Below are positions 7,304 through 16,540 of a DNA stretch of 64,000 nucleotides, piece after piece. The position numbers were made by a program, and so were the translations under genes. The DNA is taken from contig NZ_WBKI01000002.1 in NCBI RefSeq assembly GCF_008830365.1, forward strand, positions 310,001 to 374,000, given 5' to 3'. The first letter of the stretch is position 1. The number at the start of each line of letters is the position of its first letter. The notes under the pieces were generated by a model. It saw nothing but the letters and a program-made list of their open reading frames with translations, had not been told where the DNA came from and made no database searches. This DNA comes from Serratia proteamaculans. Its GTDB lineage: Bacteria > Pseudomonadota > Gammaproteobacteria > Enterobacterales > Enterobacteriaceae.

Positions 7304-10248
7304 TGCTGGCCCCCCTTACCGATTACCCACACAGCATTACGCTGATCCAGGACAGCGGTATCCAATTTTTGGACTTTGCTCTGACGCCGGTTTTGCATGA
7401 TGAGTTTCCGGGCAAGTTTGTTCGCCAAACGGCCAGCGGCCCGCTACTGCGCCTGCAATGGGATGCCGACAGCGGTAAATACCTGTTGCCCGCCCAACCG
7501 GGACAGACTCCCGAAGTGGTTCGCCCGGAGTTCAGCTTCCCCTTGCAGCAATCGCTGCAGTTGTTGGATCAAACCTGGCTGCCGCTACCCTTCTTTCGTC
7601 GCACTTCATCAGGGGTGTTTTTATCTGGGCCGGATAACTGGGCCCGGATGCAGATTCTGTTACTGGATAACCCCGATCAGGACGGCAACCTGCTGCGGGT
7701 AGTCTTGGCCTTTGATACCCGACTCGCCTCTGCGGGCCAGGAGGCGTTAGCCCCAGGTGAAAGCGATCTCAATACCGGACTCAGCTTCTCGCTGGGCCAT
7801 CAAAACCATCAGTTGGGTGAGTTTCTTGACCTGACCTGGGTAGACAGCTGGCTGCGCGAAGTCTTTCGCCAATCCGCGACCCATCAGGAACTACGCAGCG
7901 AAACGGCAATAAACGCCGGGCTGAAAACCTTCGAATATCAGGCGCACTACCTCAATTTGTTGAATCTGCTCGGCAGCCAATTAACCGTCCCGCAGATAAA
8001 AATCATCGGAGAGACACCACAACAACCCGCGATCGACGTGGATCTGATTTTGGACGTCGGCAATTCTCACACCTGTGGGGTGTTGGTCGAAAATCACCCG
8101 CATGAAAGTAATGGTCTGAAACAGACCAATGAACTGCAGTTACGCTCGCTGTCCGCGCCGCACTGCGTTTACAACGAATTATTTGAAAGTCGGGTAGAGT
8201 TTGCCCAGGTCTCATTTGGCAAACCCCACCTTTCATTCCAAAGCGGACGCGATGACGCCTTTAGCTGGCCTTCCATCACCCGCGTGGGCCGGGAAGCCAT
8301 GCAACTGGCACTGCGGCGGGAAGGCACCGAAGGCACCACCGGGATTTCCAGCCCGCGTCGCTACCTGTGGGATGAAGAACGTTATGCGCCCGGCTGGCGT
8401 TTTAACAGTAAACAAGAGCCGATGGCCGCCGCTGCGCCATTGACCTCACTGATCAACGATGAAGGTTTACCTCTGTCTGAGCTACCTGTGCATCAGCGAC
8501 TGCCGGTATTTGCCGCCCATTATAGCCGCAGTTCGGTCATGGCCCTGATGCTGAGCGAATTGTTGGCGCAGGCACTGATGCAAATCAACAGCGTCGCCCA
8601 GCGGATTAAAATGCCCAACGCCGCCGCCCCGCGCCGCCTGCGTACCATCATCCTGACTTTACCTTCGGCAATGCCCAAGCCAGAGCGCGAAATTTTCCGT
8701 CGCCGCATGCAGGAAGCGATTGGCCTGATATGGAAAGCCCTGGGTTGGCACCCGCTGGATGCCCCGTTCAACGGCGAGCAAGCCCGCATGCCGGTGCCAC
8801 AGGTGCATATGGAATGGGATGAAGCCACCTGCGGCCAGATGGTATATCTGTATAACGAAACTCAGGTGAATTTTGCCGGCCGCACCGACGCCTTTTTTGC
8901 CGCCATGGCCCGCCCGGACCGACCGCCGGTGGCGGGAGAACAACCGGGAAAAACGCTGCGCATCGCCTCTATCGACGTGGGCGGCGGCACCACCGATCTG
9001 GCCATCACCCAATACACACTGGACGATGGCGTGGGCAACAACATCAAAATCAATCCGCGTCTGTTGTTCCGTGAAGGATTTAAGGTCGCCGGTGATGACA
9101 TTTTGCTGGATGTCATTCAGCAATTTATCTTGCCCGCCGTACAGCAGGCATTCGAACAGGCCGGGGTCAGCGCGACGCCGGCGATAATGGACAAGCTGTT
9201 TGGCAACCAGGGCCGTATGGATGGGTTTTCAACCCTGCGCCAGCAGGCCACGCTGCAGATTTTCATGCCCGCAGGGCGTGCGCTGCTCAGTGCTTATGAG
9301 GAGTACGATCCGCTGGACGCCCACGCGGAAATCGCCGCCAGCCTGGGCGAACTGCTGTCGCAGCCCCCTACGCCACAGGTATTGGCGTTTATCAATGACG
9401 AAGTTCAGCGTGGATCCGGCATTGACGCCTTCGACATTCTGCAAACCCCGTTGGTTGTCCGTCTGGGCACCCTGCACAGCGCTTTCCTGTCTGACCGGAT
9501 CGGCATCAGCCACTGCCTGCGCCTGCTTTGCGAGGTGGTGGCGTTGTATACCTGCGATGTGCTGCTATTGACCGGCCGCCCGGCGCGTTTTCCGGGCGTT
9601 CAGGCGCTGTTGCGTCACCTGCAGCCGTTGCCCGCCAGCCGAATTTTGCCGCTTGAGGGTTATCACACCCGCAGCTGGTACCCGTTTAACAAACGCGGGC
9701 GCATCGATAACCCAAAATCAACCGCTGCCGTGGGTGCCATGTTGTGCCTGCTGGCGATCGACCTGCGGCTGGAGAGTTTTTATTTTAACGTCGGCGACTT
9801 CCAACCCTATTCCACTGTTCGTCATCTGGGCATGCTGGACAGCAATAACATGCTGGCGGACGATAATGTCTACTATCGCGATATCGATCTGGATCGTGCA
9901 GACTTCGCGTTGGATGCCGACAACTGTTTCCAACTGCGCGGCCCTCTGCGCCTTGGATTCCGTCAATTGGACAATGAACGCTGGCCGGCATCCCCGCTCT
10001 ACACGCTGACCATCACCGATGCCCAATTGGCGCGCAAACTGGCCGGTGATACGGTCATCAGCCTGCGACTGCTCCTTACCGGTAACGATGGGCAGGGAGC
10101 CGAAGGCGTCGGCATCGCCGAAGCCCGATTGACCGACGGCACGCCGGTTCCTGCGCATCATCTACAACTCAAACTCAATACCCTGGCGGCCAGCGCCTCT
10201 GGCGCAACCCATTATTGGATCGACAGCGGGAGTCTTTATCAACCATGA
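7303..10248 (+). CDS. srfB: SrfB, Hsp70/actin-fold ATPase-like protein
   Basis: 981 aa, the typical size for the SrfB family. The actin-like ATPase signatures are present: phosphate-1 'LILDVGNSHTCG' (~residue 248), phosphate-2 'SIDVGGGTTDLAI' (~556) and an adenosine-like 'LLTGRPARFPGVQALL' (~752). Hsp70 proteins have a separate substrate-binding domain, whereas here the fold is embedded among long insertions. It is translationally coupled to srfA upstream (shared A) and to srfC downstream (ATGA). Probably cytoplasmic, with chaperone or remodelling activity inferred from the fold only. Confidence 0.88.
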   Translation: MLAPLTDYPHSITLIQDSGIQFLDFALTPVLHDEFPGKFVRQTASGPLLRLQWDADSGKYLLPAQPGQTPEVVRPEFSFPLQQSLQLLDQTWLPLPFFRRTSSGVFLSGPDNWARMQILLLDNPDQDGNLLRVVLAFDTRLASAGQEALAPGESDLNTGLSFSLGHQNHQLGEFLDLTWVDSWLREVFRQSATHQELRSETAINAGLKTFEYQAHYLNLLNLLGSQLTVPQIKIIGETPQQPAIDVDLILDVGNSHTCGVLVENHPHESNGLKQTNELQLRSLSAPHCVYNELFESRVEFAQVSFGKPHLSFQSGRDDAFSWPSITRVGREAMQLALRREGTEGTTGISSPRRYLWDEERYAPGWRFNSKQEPMAAAAPLTSLINDEGLPLSELPVHQRLPVFAAHYSRSSVMALMLSELLAQALMQINSVAQRIKMPNAAAPRRLRTIILTLPSAMPKPEREIFRRRMQEAIGLIWKALGWHPLDAPFNGEQARMPVPQVHMEWDEATCGQMVYLYNETQVNFAGRTDAFFAAMARPDRPPVAGEQPGKTLRIASIDVGGGTTDLAITQYTLDDGVGNNIKINPRLLFREGFKVAGDDILLDVIQQFILPAVQQAFEQAGVSATPAIMDKLFGNQGRMDGFSTLRQQATLQIFMPAGRALLSAYEEYDPLDAHAEIAASLGELLSQPPTPQVLAFINDEVQRGSGIDAFDILQTPLVVRLGTLHSAFLSDRIGISHCLRLLCEVVALYTCDVLLLTGRPARFPGVQALLRHLQPLPASRILPLEGYHTRSWYPFNKRGRIDNPKSTAAVGAMLCLLAIDLRLESFYFNVGDFQPYSTVRHLGMLDSNNMLADDNVYYRDIDLDRADFALDADNCFQLRGPLRLGFRQLDNERWPASPLYTLTITDAQLARKLAGDTVISLRLLLTGNDGQGAEGVGIAEARLTDGTPVPAHHLQLKLNTLAASASGATHYWIDSGSLYQP

Positions 10249-12467
10249 AACCTATCACTTCCAGCCGGCCTGAGCCGCTAAACCGCCTCGGCAACAGCAT
10301 CACGCAGGCGATTGACTGGGTGGCCGCCACCCGGCAGCAGTCCACTCGGCTAAATCGGGAAGCCGATAATTTGACGATCCGCCTGCGCCGCAGCTACAAC
10401 CGGGCCAGGCAGTTGGACAAAGCCCAGCATCAGCCCCTGGCCATTGGCCTTTATGGCCATAACGCCGCGGCCAAGGCCCACCTGTTAGCCGCGCTGGCAC
10501 CCGGTGCCAGGTTACTGAGCGCAGATGCCACGCTGGCCGTACGCTATTACTCTGGTGATGCCCAAAATCCGCCTTCTTATCCCGTTGCCGTTTCCCTGCT
10601 TGATGAAGCACAGTTGGTTGCCATGATGATCGCCAGCGCCTTGAATGGCGGCTTTCGCCCGGATTGGGATGCCCGCGCCATGGCCACACATCTGCACACA
10701 CTGGAACGCCACCGCCAGCCCATGGCGATCGGCGGCCTGGACAGCAACGCCATGGTGGCGCTGTGGGACAACCTTCGCCATCAGGGCGGCAAATGGCAAA
10801 CGCCGCTGGAGAAACACTTCTGGCCATATGCCATCTCGCTGGCCCCCTGTCTGAACGTTGACGACCGAGCCAGGCTGTTCGCGCCGCTCTGGGGTGAGGA
10901 TCCGCTACTGACGAGTTGTTATCGTCAGTTGACGCATACTTTACACCGCCTGGGGAACGGCGAACGGGTGTATGCCTCTCGCCAGGTATTGAGTCAGGAT
11001 GGCGGCATCCTGCAGGCCCAGGCTATCTCAACGCCGGCTGAGGTAAAACTTGTCGTGTTGACGGAGCAAGGCACCGCAGTGGACATCGCACTGACCGATC
11101 TGGCCTGGCTGGCTGCCTCGGTGACCACCACCTTGCCACCGAGGGAAAGCGGCGGGTTGCCGAACCATATCGAACTGCTGGACCTGCCGACCGGCAGCCC
11201 ATGCCCGGGCGCTGGGCTGATTCAACGCATGCAGCAGGCAAAACGCGCCAACCTGTTGATTCTCGCGGCCGATGGCCTGCACGCCAACCTGCTGCTGGTG
11301 ACCGATGCGGCCCGTACGCCGCAAGATGCCAGCCGAACGGGCAACGCGCTGGCTTATTGGGTCAGACAAACCCAGGGAGAAAACCCAGAGCTACGCAGCC
11401 GTCGCAAGCCGGGCTTAATCTGGGCAGTCACGGAATTTGACTCGCGTCAGGCCGGGAAATCACGCCCCGACGACGCCGTTCAACGTTATGTCGGTGAACC
11501 GGGCGAAAGCTGGGCAACCCTGCTGGCGATGGATGAAAGCGACTGCCAGCGCATGGTGACCTGGCTGGCCGCACAGGCGTGCCCAACATTGAAACAGCAT
11601 CGCATCCTTGAACAACAGCAGGAACTGCGACGCGAACTGTCTGAAAGCCTGCTCGGCAACTGGCTCCACGCGGCAGACTCCGCGTTAATGCAACAGCGCA
11701 CTCAGCACCTGCTGCGCAGATTGCAGGCGCAAGCCGGCCTACACGGCGAACTGCTCGAATGGCTGCTGCCGCAGTGCGATACCTTGCGCCAACTCTATAA
11801 CCAACAACGGCCTAGCTCACCCGCGCCGGTGTCCAGTCCTCCCCCATTTGATGTTGAGATTGACCTGTTTGGTGAGGAAGTTGTGGCCGCCATTGCGCCA
11901 ACCGGGCATGGCGGTGAGTCGTTTGCCCAACGGGTGTTTACGGATTGGATAAACCATCTGCGCGGCCTGCCGGATAATACCCAACTGCTGGCATTGTTGG
12001 GCGTTGGGAAACAGCATCTGGAGATGCTGGTCGATGCCCTGATCACTGCCGCCTGCCGGCTGGAGATGGCCGAATCGCTGGAGCGCACATTATCTGTCGG
12101 GGCGCTACTGGAGCAAGCTGAAGACCGACAGGTCAGCCAGGCGTTGGCTATATTGGGTGATTTTGTCACCTGGCTGGGCTTCCAGCAGCGTGAAGCGAAG
12201 TTACGCCCCGCCAGCCGGATTAATCACGGCCAACCGATCTTTACCTCACCACCACAGCCCGCTGTCGACTGGGGTAGCCAGCAGCGGTTAACCAAACTGG
12301 CACCGACACCGGCAAGAAATACCGCGTTTTATATCTACGACTGGTTGGTCGGTCTGCAGACGCTGCTGGCGGAGAATAAAGCGGCAGAGGCTAACCCTGC
12401 CTTTGAGGCAGCTTCACAGGCGGCTTTGGGCACCATCGTCGCCTCGCTAACTTCCGAGTCGGTCTGA
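10245..12467 (+). CDS. srfC: SrfC, putative virulence factor with degenerate P-loop
   Basis: 740 aa, third gene of srfABC. The start at ATG 10245 overlaps the srfB stop (ATGA); the longer frame runs into srfB. An N-terminal coiled-coil-like stretch (~20-60) precedes a P-loop-type strand-loop 'IGLYGHNAAAKAHLLAAL'. The Walker A here has Ala in place of both the Gly before the Lys and the Ser/Thr after it, so nucleotide binding may be weakened or lost. 'IELLDLPTGSP' could be the Walker B/G3 region. Membership of the Virul_Fac family (PF10139) is by recognition; biochemical function is unknown. Confidence 0.8.
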   Translation: MKPITSSRPEPLNRLGNSITQAIDWVAATRQQSTRLNREADNLTIRLRRSYNRARQLDKAQHQPLAIGLYGHNAAAKAHLLAALAPGARLLSADATLAVRYYSGDAQNPPSYPVAVSLLDEAQLVAMMIASALNGGFRPDWDARAMATHLHTLERHRQPMAIGGLDSNAMVALWDNLRHQGGKWQTPLEKHFWPYAISLAPCLNVDDRARLFAPLWGEDPLLTSCYRQLTHTLHRLGNGERVYASRQVLSQDGGILQAQAISTPAEVKLVVLTEQGTAVDIALTDLAWLAASVTTTLPPRESGGLPNHIELLDLPTGSPCPGAGLIQRMQQAKRANLLILAADGLHANLLLVTDAARTPQDASRTGNALAYWVRQTQGENPELRSRRKPGLIWAVTEFDSRQAGKSRPDDAVQRYVGEPGESWATLLAMDESDCQRMVTWLAAQACPTLKQHRILEQQQELRRELSESLLGNWLHAADSALMQQRTQHLLRRLQAQAGLHGELLEWLLPQCDTLRQLYNQQRPSSPAPVSSPPPFDVEIDLFGEEVVAAIAPTGHGGESFAQRVFTDWINHLRGLPDNTQLLALLGVGKQHLEMLVDALITAACRLEMAESLERTLSVGALLEQAEDRQVSQALAILGDFVTWLGFQQREAKLRPASRINHGQPIFTSPPQPAVDWGSQQRLTKLAPTPARNTAFYIYDWLVGLQTLLAENKAAEANPAFEAASQAALGTIVASLTSESV

Positions 12468-12547
12468 TAATTTCTACGGATGGATCACATCGCCAAAGCG
12501 GCTGGTGTATAGTGAAAAACCGTTTTCACCACAGGCGAAAAATAACG

Positions 12548-13393
12548 ATGAACTCTCCGTTTCTGGTTACTCCGCAATGGCTTGCGCAACATATCAACGA
12601 TGAAAACCTGATCGTGGTTGATGTCAGGATGTCCCCGGTCGGCCTGGTGCCGAAGAAAGACATGCTCGCCGAATTTGAACGCGGCCATATCCCGGGCGCG
12701 GTGTATTTCGATATCGATGACGTCGCGGACAAAAACACCACGCTGCCGCATATGCTGCCGACGGCGGAGGAATTCAGCGCAGCGGTGGGTAAATTGGGCA
12801 TCAGCGAGCAACAGACCATCGTGTTTTATGACGAGGGCAATCAGTTCTCGGCCCCGCGCGGCTGGTGGACCTTCCGTAATTTTGGTGCCCAGCAGGTTTA
12901 TGTGCTGGACGAAGGCCTGAACGGCTGGACAGCACTGGGCCAACAGCTGGCGACCGGTGCAGCGCAACGCACGCCGCAAACCTTCAACGCCCGCTTCAAT
13001 GCCGACGCAGTCGTCAATATGCAGCAGGTAGAACAGGTGCTGAACACTGAGGTGCAAATCCTGGACGCGCGCGCCGCACCGCGTTTCTACGCAGAAGCAC
13101 CAGAACCGCGCCCCGGTCTGCACCGGGGTCATATCCCCGGCAGCATCAATATTCCTTACGGCGAACTGCTGGAAAACGGCCGTTTCAAATCGCTGGAAGC
13201 GCTGAAGAAAACCTTCAGCGACAAGGGCGTGAATATCGACGGACCGATCATCACCAGTTGTGGCTCCGGCGTGACGGCGGCAGTACTGGCTTTCGGCCTG
13301 CTGTCGCTGGCTGCACCGCAGGTAAAACTGTACGACGGTGCCTGGAGTGAATGGGGTGCACTGAGCGGCAAACAGCCGATCGAGCAGGACTAA
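12548..13393 (+). CDS. sseA: 3-mercaptopyruvate sulfurtransferase
   Basis: 281 aa, two tandem rhodanese domains. The N-terminal one (~8-130) lacks a catalytic Cys; the C-terminal one (~165-275) carries 'SCGSGVTAAV'. The loop CGSGVTA is diagnostic for mercaptopyruvate sulfurtransferases as opposed to thiosulfate rhodaneses (CRxGxR/T). It moves sulfur from 3-mercaptopyruvate to thiol acceptors or cyanide in the cytoplasm. ATG 12548 matches the SseA N-terminus. The stop overlaps that of the convergent LysR gene by four bases. Confidence 0.95.
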   Translation: MNSPFLVTPQWLAQHINDENLIVVDVRMSPVGLVPKKDMLAEFERGHIPGAVYFDIDDVADKNTTLPHMLPTAEEFSAAVGKLGISEQQTIVFYDEGNQFSAPRGWWTFRNFGAQQVYVLDEGLNGWTALGQQLATGAAQRTPQTFNARFNADAVVNMQQVEQVLNTEVQILDARAAPRFYAEAPEPRPGLHRGHIPGSINIPYGELLENGRFKSLEALKKTFSDKGVNIDGPIITSCGSGVTAAVLAFGLLSLAAPQVKLYDGAWSEWGALSGKQPIEQD

Positions 13394-14259
13394 CCGTTGA
13401 TCCGATCGGCGACGATCTGCGCCAAACGCTGGATCGCTGCTGACGGGTTTTCTTCGGCACGGTGCAGCACCACGCCTAGCTGATTTAGCGACGGCAACAC
13501 GTCAGGTGGCAAAAGGGACAGTCCCGACGGCAGCCCGGCGTTGGTGCGCACCGTCACCCCTAATCCGGCGCTGACCGCGGCCCACACGCCGTTCAGGCTG
13601 TGGCTGGTAAAGGCGATACGCCAGGGAATACCGGCACGATCCAGCGCCTTAATCGCCGCGCTGCGCATCAGGCATGGGGCATCAAACATCACCAGTGGCA
13701 GCGGTTCATCTCCCTGGCTCCATGGTGCCAGTTCAAAATGGGATGAGGCAATCCAGTGCATCTGCCGCTGACCCAATGTCTGATAAAACGGCGTGCTGAT
13801 ACCGCCGTCCCACGCCAGCGACAAATCCAGTTGCCCTTTCAACACCCACTCGAGCAGTTCGGTATTGCGGGCGATACGTGCTTCGATACGCACTCGCGGA
13901 TGCGCTCGGGCAAAACTGCCCAGGACCTGCGGTAAAAAGGTTTCCCCGAAGTCTTCCTGCAAACCTAGCCTGACAGTGCCGTGCAGGTCCAGCCCGCGCA
14001 CTGCGGTCGCGGCCTCATCATTCAACTCCAGCAAGCGACGAGCATAGCCCAGCAGGGTTTCACCGGCCTCGGTCATCACCATGCCGCGCCCGGACTTACG
14101 CAGGATCGGGCTGCCCACCTGCTGCTCCAGCTTTTTCAGATGCGCGCTGACCGCCGAGGTAGATCGTCCAAGCCGCTCCGCCGCTTTTGCGAAACTGCCC
14201 AGCTCAATACCGGTCACGTAGCTGCGCAAATCGTCGAGATCGAAGGTTATTCGCCCCAT
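13390..14259 (-). CDS. LysR-family transcriptional regulator
   Basis: 289 aa. Winged helix at ~5-65 ('FAKAAERLGRSTSAVSAHLK') and a periplasmic-binding-protein-like effector domain from ~90. ATG 14259 is preferred because AGGATGG lies six bases upstream; an ATG nine bases earlier would place that site inside the coding region. Transcribed divergently from the Fur-box monooxygenase and convergently with sseA. Target genes are not evident, and the divergent monooxygenase is one candidate. Confidence 0.88.
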   Translation of the reverse strand: MGRITFDLDDLRSYVTGIELGSFAKAAERLGRSTSAVSAHLKKLEQQVGSPILRKSGRGMVMTEAGETLLGYARRLLELNDEAATAVRGLDLHGTVRLGLQEDFGETFLPQVLGSFARAHPRVRIEARIARNTELLEWVLKGQLDLSLAWDGGISTPFYQTLGQRQMHWIASSHFELAPWSQGDEPLPLVMFDAPCLMRSAAIKALDRAGIPWRIAFTSHSLNGVWAAVSAGLGVTVRTNAGLPSGLSLLPPDVLPSLNQLGVVLHRAEENPSAAIQRLAQIVADRING

Positions 14260-14424
14260 ACTAACCATCCTGTTTTTAAGAACTATTGGTCAAAATGATG
14301 CCGATATGACTAACGAAGATGGCGCGTGATGCTCAGCCGGTCAATAACTTTCAGGAGCATCGCTCTGCTTGCCAAACAGTCGGCTTTACCACCTCGTCCC
14401 CCTTTGACCACACAGCGCCGCGGG

Positions 14425-14458
14425 TTGACAGCTCGTCTTGATATTGATAATCATTATC
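14425..14458 (+). promoter_or_regulatory. Fur box over the monooxygenase promoter
   Basis: GATATTGATAATCATTATC at 14440-14458 matches 18 of 19 positions of the consensus Fur box, and the surrounding 14441-14463 is an 11+1+11 palindrome. A TTGACA -35 hexamer lies at 14425-14430, so Fur would cover the -10 region. This predicts repression by iron of the gene starting at 14514. Confidence 0.85.
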
Positions 14459-14513
14459 AATATTGAGTTTTCAATCAGGATCGGCAGGATGCGGATCCCA
14501 GGAGCCAACCGCT

Positions 14514-15734
14514 ATGTCACAGTCACCGATCACAGCTTACACCACCACTTGCTGCATCGTTGGCGGCGGCCCCGCCGGATTAATGCTCGGCTATCTGCTG
14601 GCCCGGGCGGGGATAGACGTAATGGTGCTGGAAAAGCACGCCGACTTCCTGCGTGATTTTCGCGGCGATACCATTCACCCTTCCACTCTGGAAATCATGC
14701 ATCAGCTTGGCCTGCTTGAGGAACTGCTGGCACTGCCACACCAGCGCGCAGAAACGCTGCATGCCGAGATCGCCGGGCGTGATATTACGCTTGCCGACTT
14801 CACCCGCCTGCCGACGCGCTGCAAATTTATCGCCTTTATGCCGCAGTGGGAGTTTCTCAACTTTTTGGCAGAAAAAGCCGCCGCCTTTCCTGCGTTCAGC
14901 TTGCTCAAATCAGCGCAGGTACACCAGTTGTTGTACGATCGCGGTCAGGTCTGCGGGGTGTTGGCGGATACGCTGGAAGGCCCGATCCGCGTCCGCTGCC
15001 AATTGGTGATCGGCACTGACGGACGTAACTCGGTGGTACGGGAACAGGCGGCACTCAGCAGCCGCTGTTTTGGCTCACCGCGTGACGTATTGTGGATGAA
15101 GATCGCTAAAAAACCCGGCGATCCGGCTTGGTCGATGGGTCACACTGGGCCAAAGCAAAACTTCATCATGATCGACCGGGGTGAGTACTGGCAGTGCGGT
15201 TATTCAGTCGACAAGGGCAGCTTCGAAGCGATCCAGCAGGAGGGGCTGGAAAAATTTTTACTGCATATCGCCGAGGTCGCCCCCTTCCAGAACCATCGCC
15301 TGCAGGAGATCCTCAGTTGGGATCAGGTGAAGTTATTGAGTATTCGCATAGATCGACTGGATCAGTGGGCCAAGCCGGGCGTGCTGTGCATTGGCGACGC
15401 CGCACACGCCATGTCGCCGATTGGCGGTGTCGGCGTGAATCTGGCAATTCAGGATGCCGTTGCTACCGCCAATGTGGTTATCCCTCCACTGCGTAGCCAG
15501 TGTTTGCAGCTCAAGCACCTGTTGCGCGTGCAACGACGCCGCAATTTCCCCACCAAAGCCACTCAGTTTCTGCAAATTAAAATGAGCCAACGCAGGCCGA
15601 AAAAACGTCGCGGCAGCCGCGGTGGATCCAGTCTGATGACCCGTGTCGGCAACAGCCGCTGGTTGCCACGTTTATTTGGCCGGATTCTCGGACTGGGATT
15701 CCGGCGGGAAACGCCGAAGCATCTTGCTGATTGA
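14514..15734 (+). CDS. FAD-dependent monooxygenase, predicted iron-regulated
   Basis: 406-aa class A flavoprotein hydroxylase (PHBH/UbiH-like). FAD-binding 'CCIVGGGPAGLMLGYLLARA' near the N-terminus, the DG motif 'IGTDGRNS' (~166) and the second FAD motif 'CIGDAAHAMSPIGGVGVN' (~292) are all intact. The C-terminus is basic and amphipathic as in related FAD monooxygenases. ATG 14514 has AGGAG nine bases upstream. The promoter carries a near-perfect Fur box, so induction under iron limitation is likely. The substrate is unknown. Confidence 0.9.
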   Translation: MSQSPITAYTTTCCIVGGGPAGLMLGYLLARAGIDVMVLEKHADFLRDFRGDTIHPSTLEIMHQLGLLEELLALPHQRAETLHAEIAGRDITLADFTRLPTRCKFIAFMPQWEFLNFLAEKAAAFPAFSLLKSAQVHQLLYDRGQVCGVLADTLEGPIRVRCQLVIGTDGRNSVVREQAALSSRCFGSPRDVLWMKIAKKPGDPAWSMGHTGPKQNFIMIDRGEYWQCGYSVDKGSFEAIQQEGLEKFLLHIAEVAPFQNHRLQEILSWDQVKLLSIRIDRLDQWAKPGVLCIGDAAHAMSPIGGVGVNLAIQDAVATANVVIPPLRSQCLQLKHLLRVQRRRNFPTKATQFLQIKMSQRRPKKRRGSRGGSSLMTRVGNSRWLPRLFGRILGLGFRRETPKHLAD

Positions 15735-16000
15735 GGGTTTGTTGCGGTCAGAAATGCGCAATGGGTACGATCGATAAAGTAATCATCTTCCAACAGAGTC
15801 ATGCCCATCTCATCGGCCAGCTCAAACAGATGTAATAAAAAGCTTTTATCTATTACTGATACCTTATTACCAGTAATAGATAACTCGTCTCCATTCAAAC
15901 GGTCGCCAAAAAGAAGACAGATATTGAGTATATCTCGTATACCCTGGGTGTCTAAATCTTCACCAGCGCGGCGATTCCCTTTCAGGTTGCTCGCCGTTTC
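15735..16000 (-). pseudogene. Possible degraded small ORF, AT-rich
   Basis: The minus strand is open from a stop at 16001-16003 through this interval and on into the end of the monooxygenase gene. The predicted peptide looks protein-like, for example 'DTQGIRDILNICLLFGD' and 'DKSFLLHLFELADEMGMTLL', and is visibly richer in A/T than its neighbours. There is no ATG or GTG start with a ribosome site; the only candidate is a TTG at 15898. A 12-bp inverted repeat (15847-15858 / 15871-15882) lies inside. I do not recognise the family; it may be an immunity-type or mobile-gene remnant. Confidence 0.35.
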
Positions 16001-16023
16001 TCATTTCTCACCAAGAGGTTCAT

Positions 16024-16536
16024 ATGTTCAGTATCCGCCAGGCTTTGAGCGGTGATTTAGCGCAGGTTCGTGACGTAGGTATTCGCACCTATCAGGCCCA
16101 TTTTGGCGAACTTTGGCACCATAAAGCGGAACTCGATGCTTTTCTGGCGCAAGACTTTGCCGTTGAGGCACTGGAAAAAACGCTGCAGGATACGGAAGTT
16201 TGCTGGCTATTAGGATACGAAGACGACAATCTGGTGGGTTATGCGCGGCTGAATTTCAACAGCCTGCTGGCACCGACCCAAACAACCGGGGCCGAATTGC
16301 AGAAAATCTATTTCCTGCCGGAATATGCCGGCCGGGGTTACGGCCAGCACTTTTTTGAACAGGTGCAGCTTCGGGCGATCGAACGTAAACAGCAAACGCT
16401 GTGGCTGGAAGTATTACAGCGCAATACCAGCGCCCAGCGCTTTTACCAACGCCAGGGGCTGAGTATTTGCGGTGAGACCTGTTACACCAGCGCCCAGGGT
16501 TCCATCGGTATCTGGTATATGTCCAAGCAGCTGTAA
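16024..16536 (+). CDS. GNAT-family N-acetyltransferase
   Basis: 170 aa. The acetyl-CoA-binding A motif is 'IYFLPEYAGRGYGQHFFEQV' (R/Q-x-x-G-x-G/A variant), followed by 'LEVLQRNTSAQRFYQRQGL', the usual motif B region. The start ATG 16024 has AAGAGG upstream. Its stop is 4 bp from the convergent phosphatase stop. The acceptor substrate is unknown. Confidence 0.88.
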   Translation: MFSIRQALSGDLAQVRDVGIRTYQAHFGELWHHKAELDAFLAQDFAVEALEKTLQDTEVCWLLGYEDDNLVGYARLNFNSLLAPTQTTGAELQKIYFLPEYAGRGYGQHFFEQVQLRAIERKQQTLWLEVLQRNTSAQRFYQRQGLSICGETCYTSAQGSIGIWYMSKQL

Positions 16537-16540
16537 CCCC

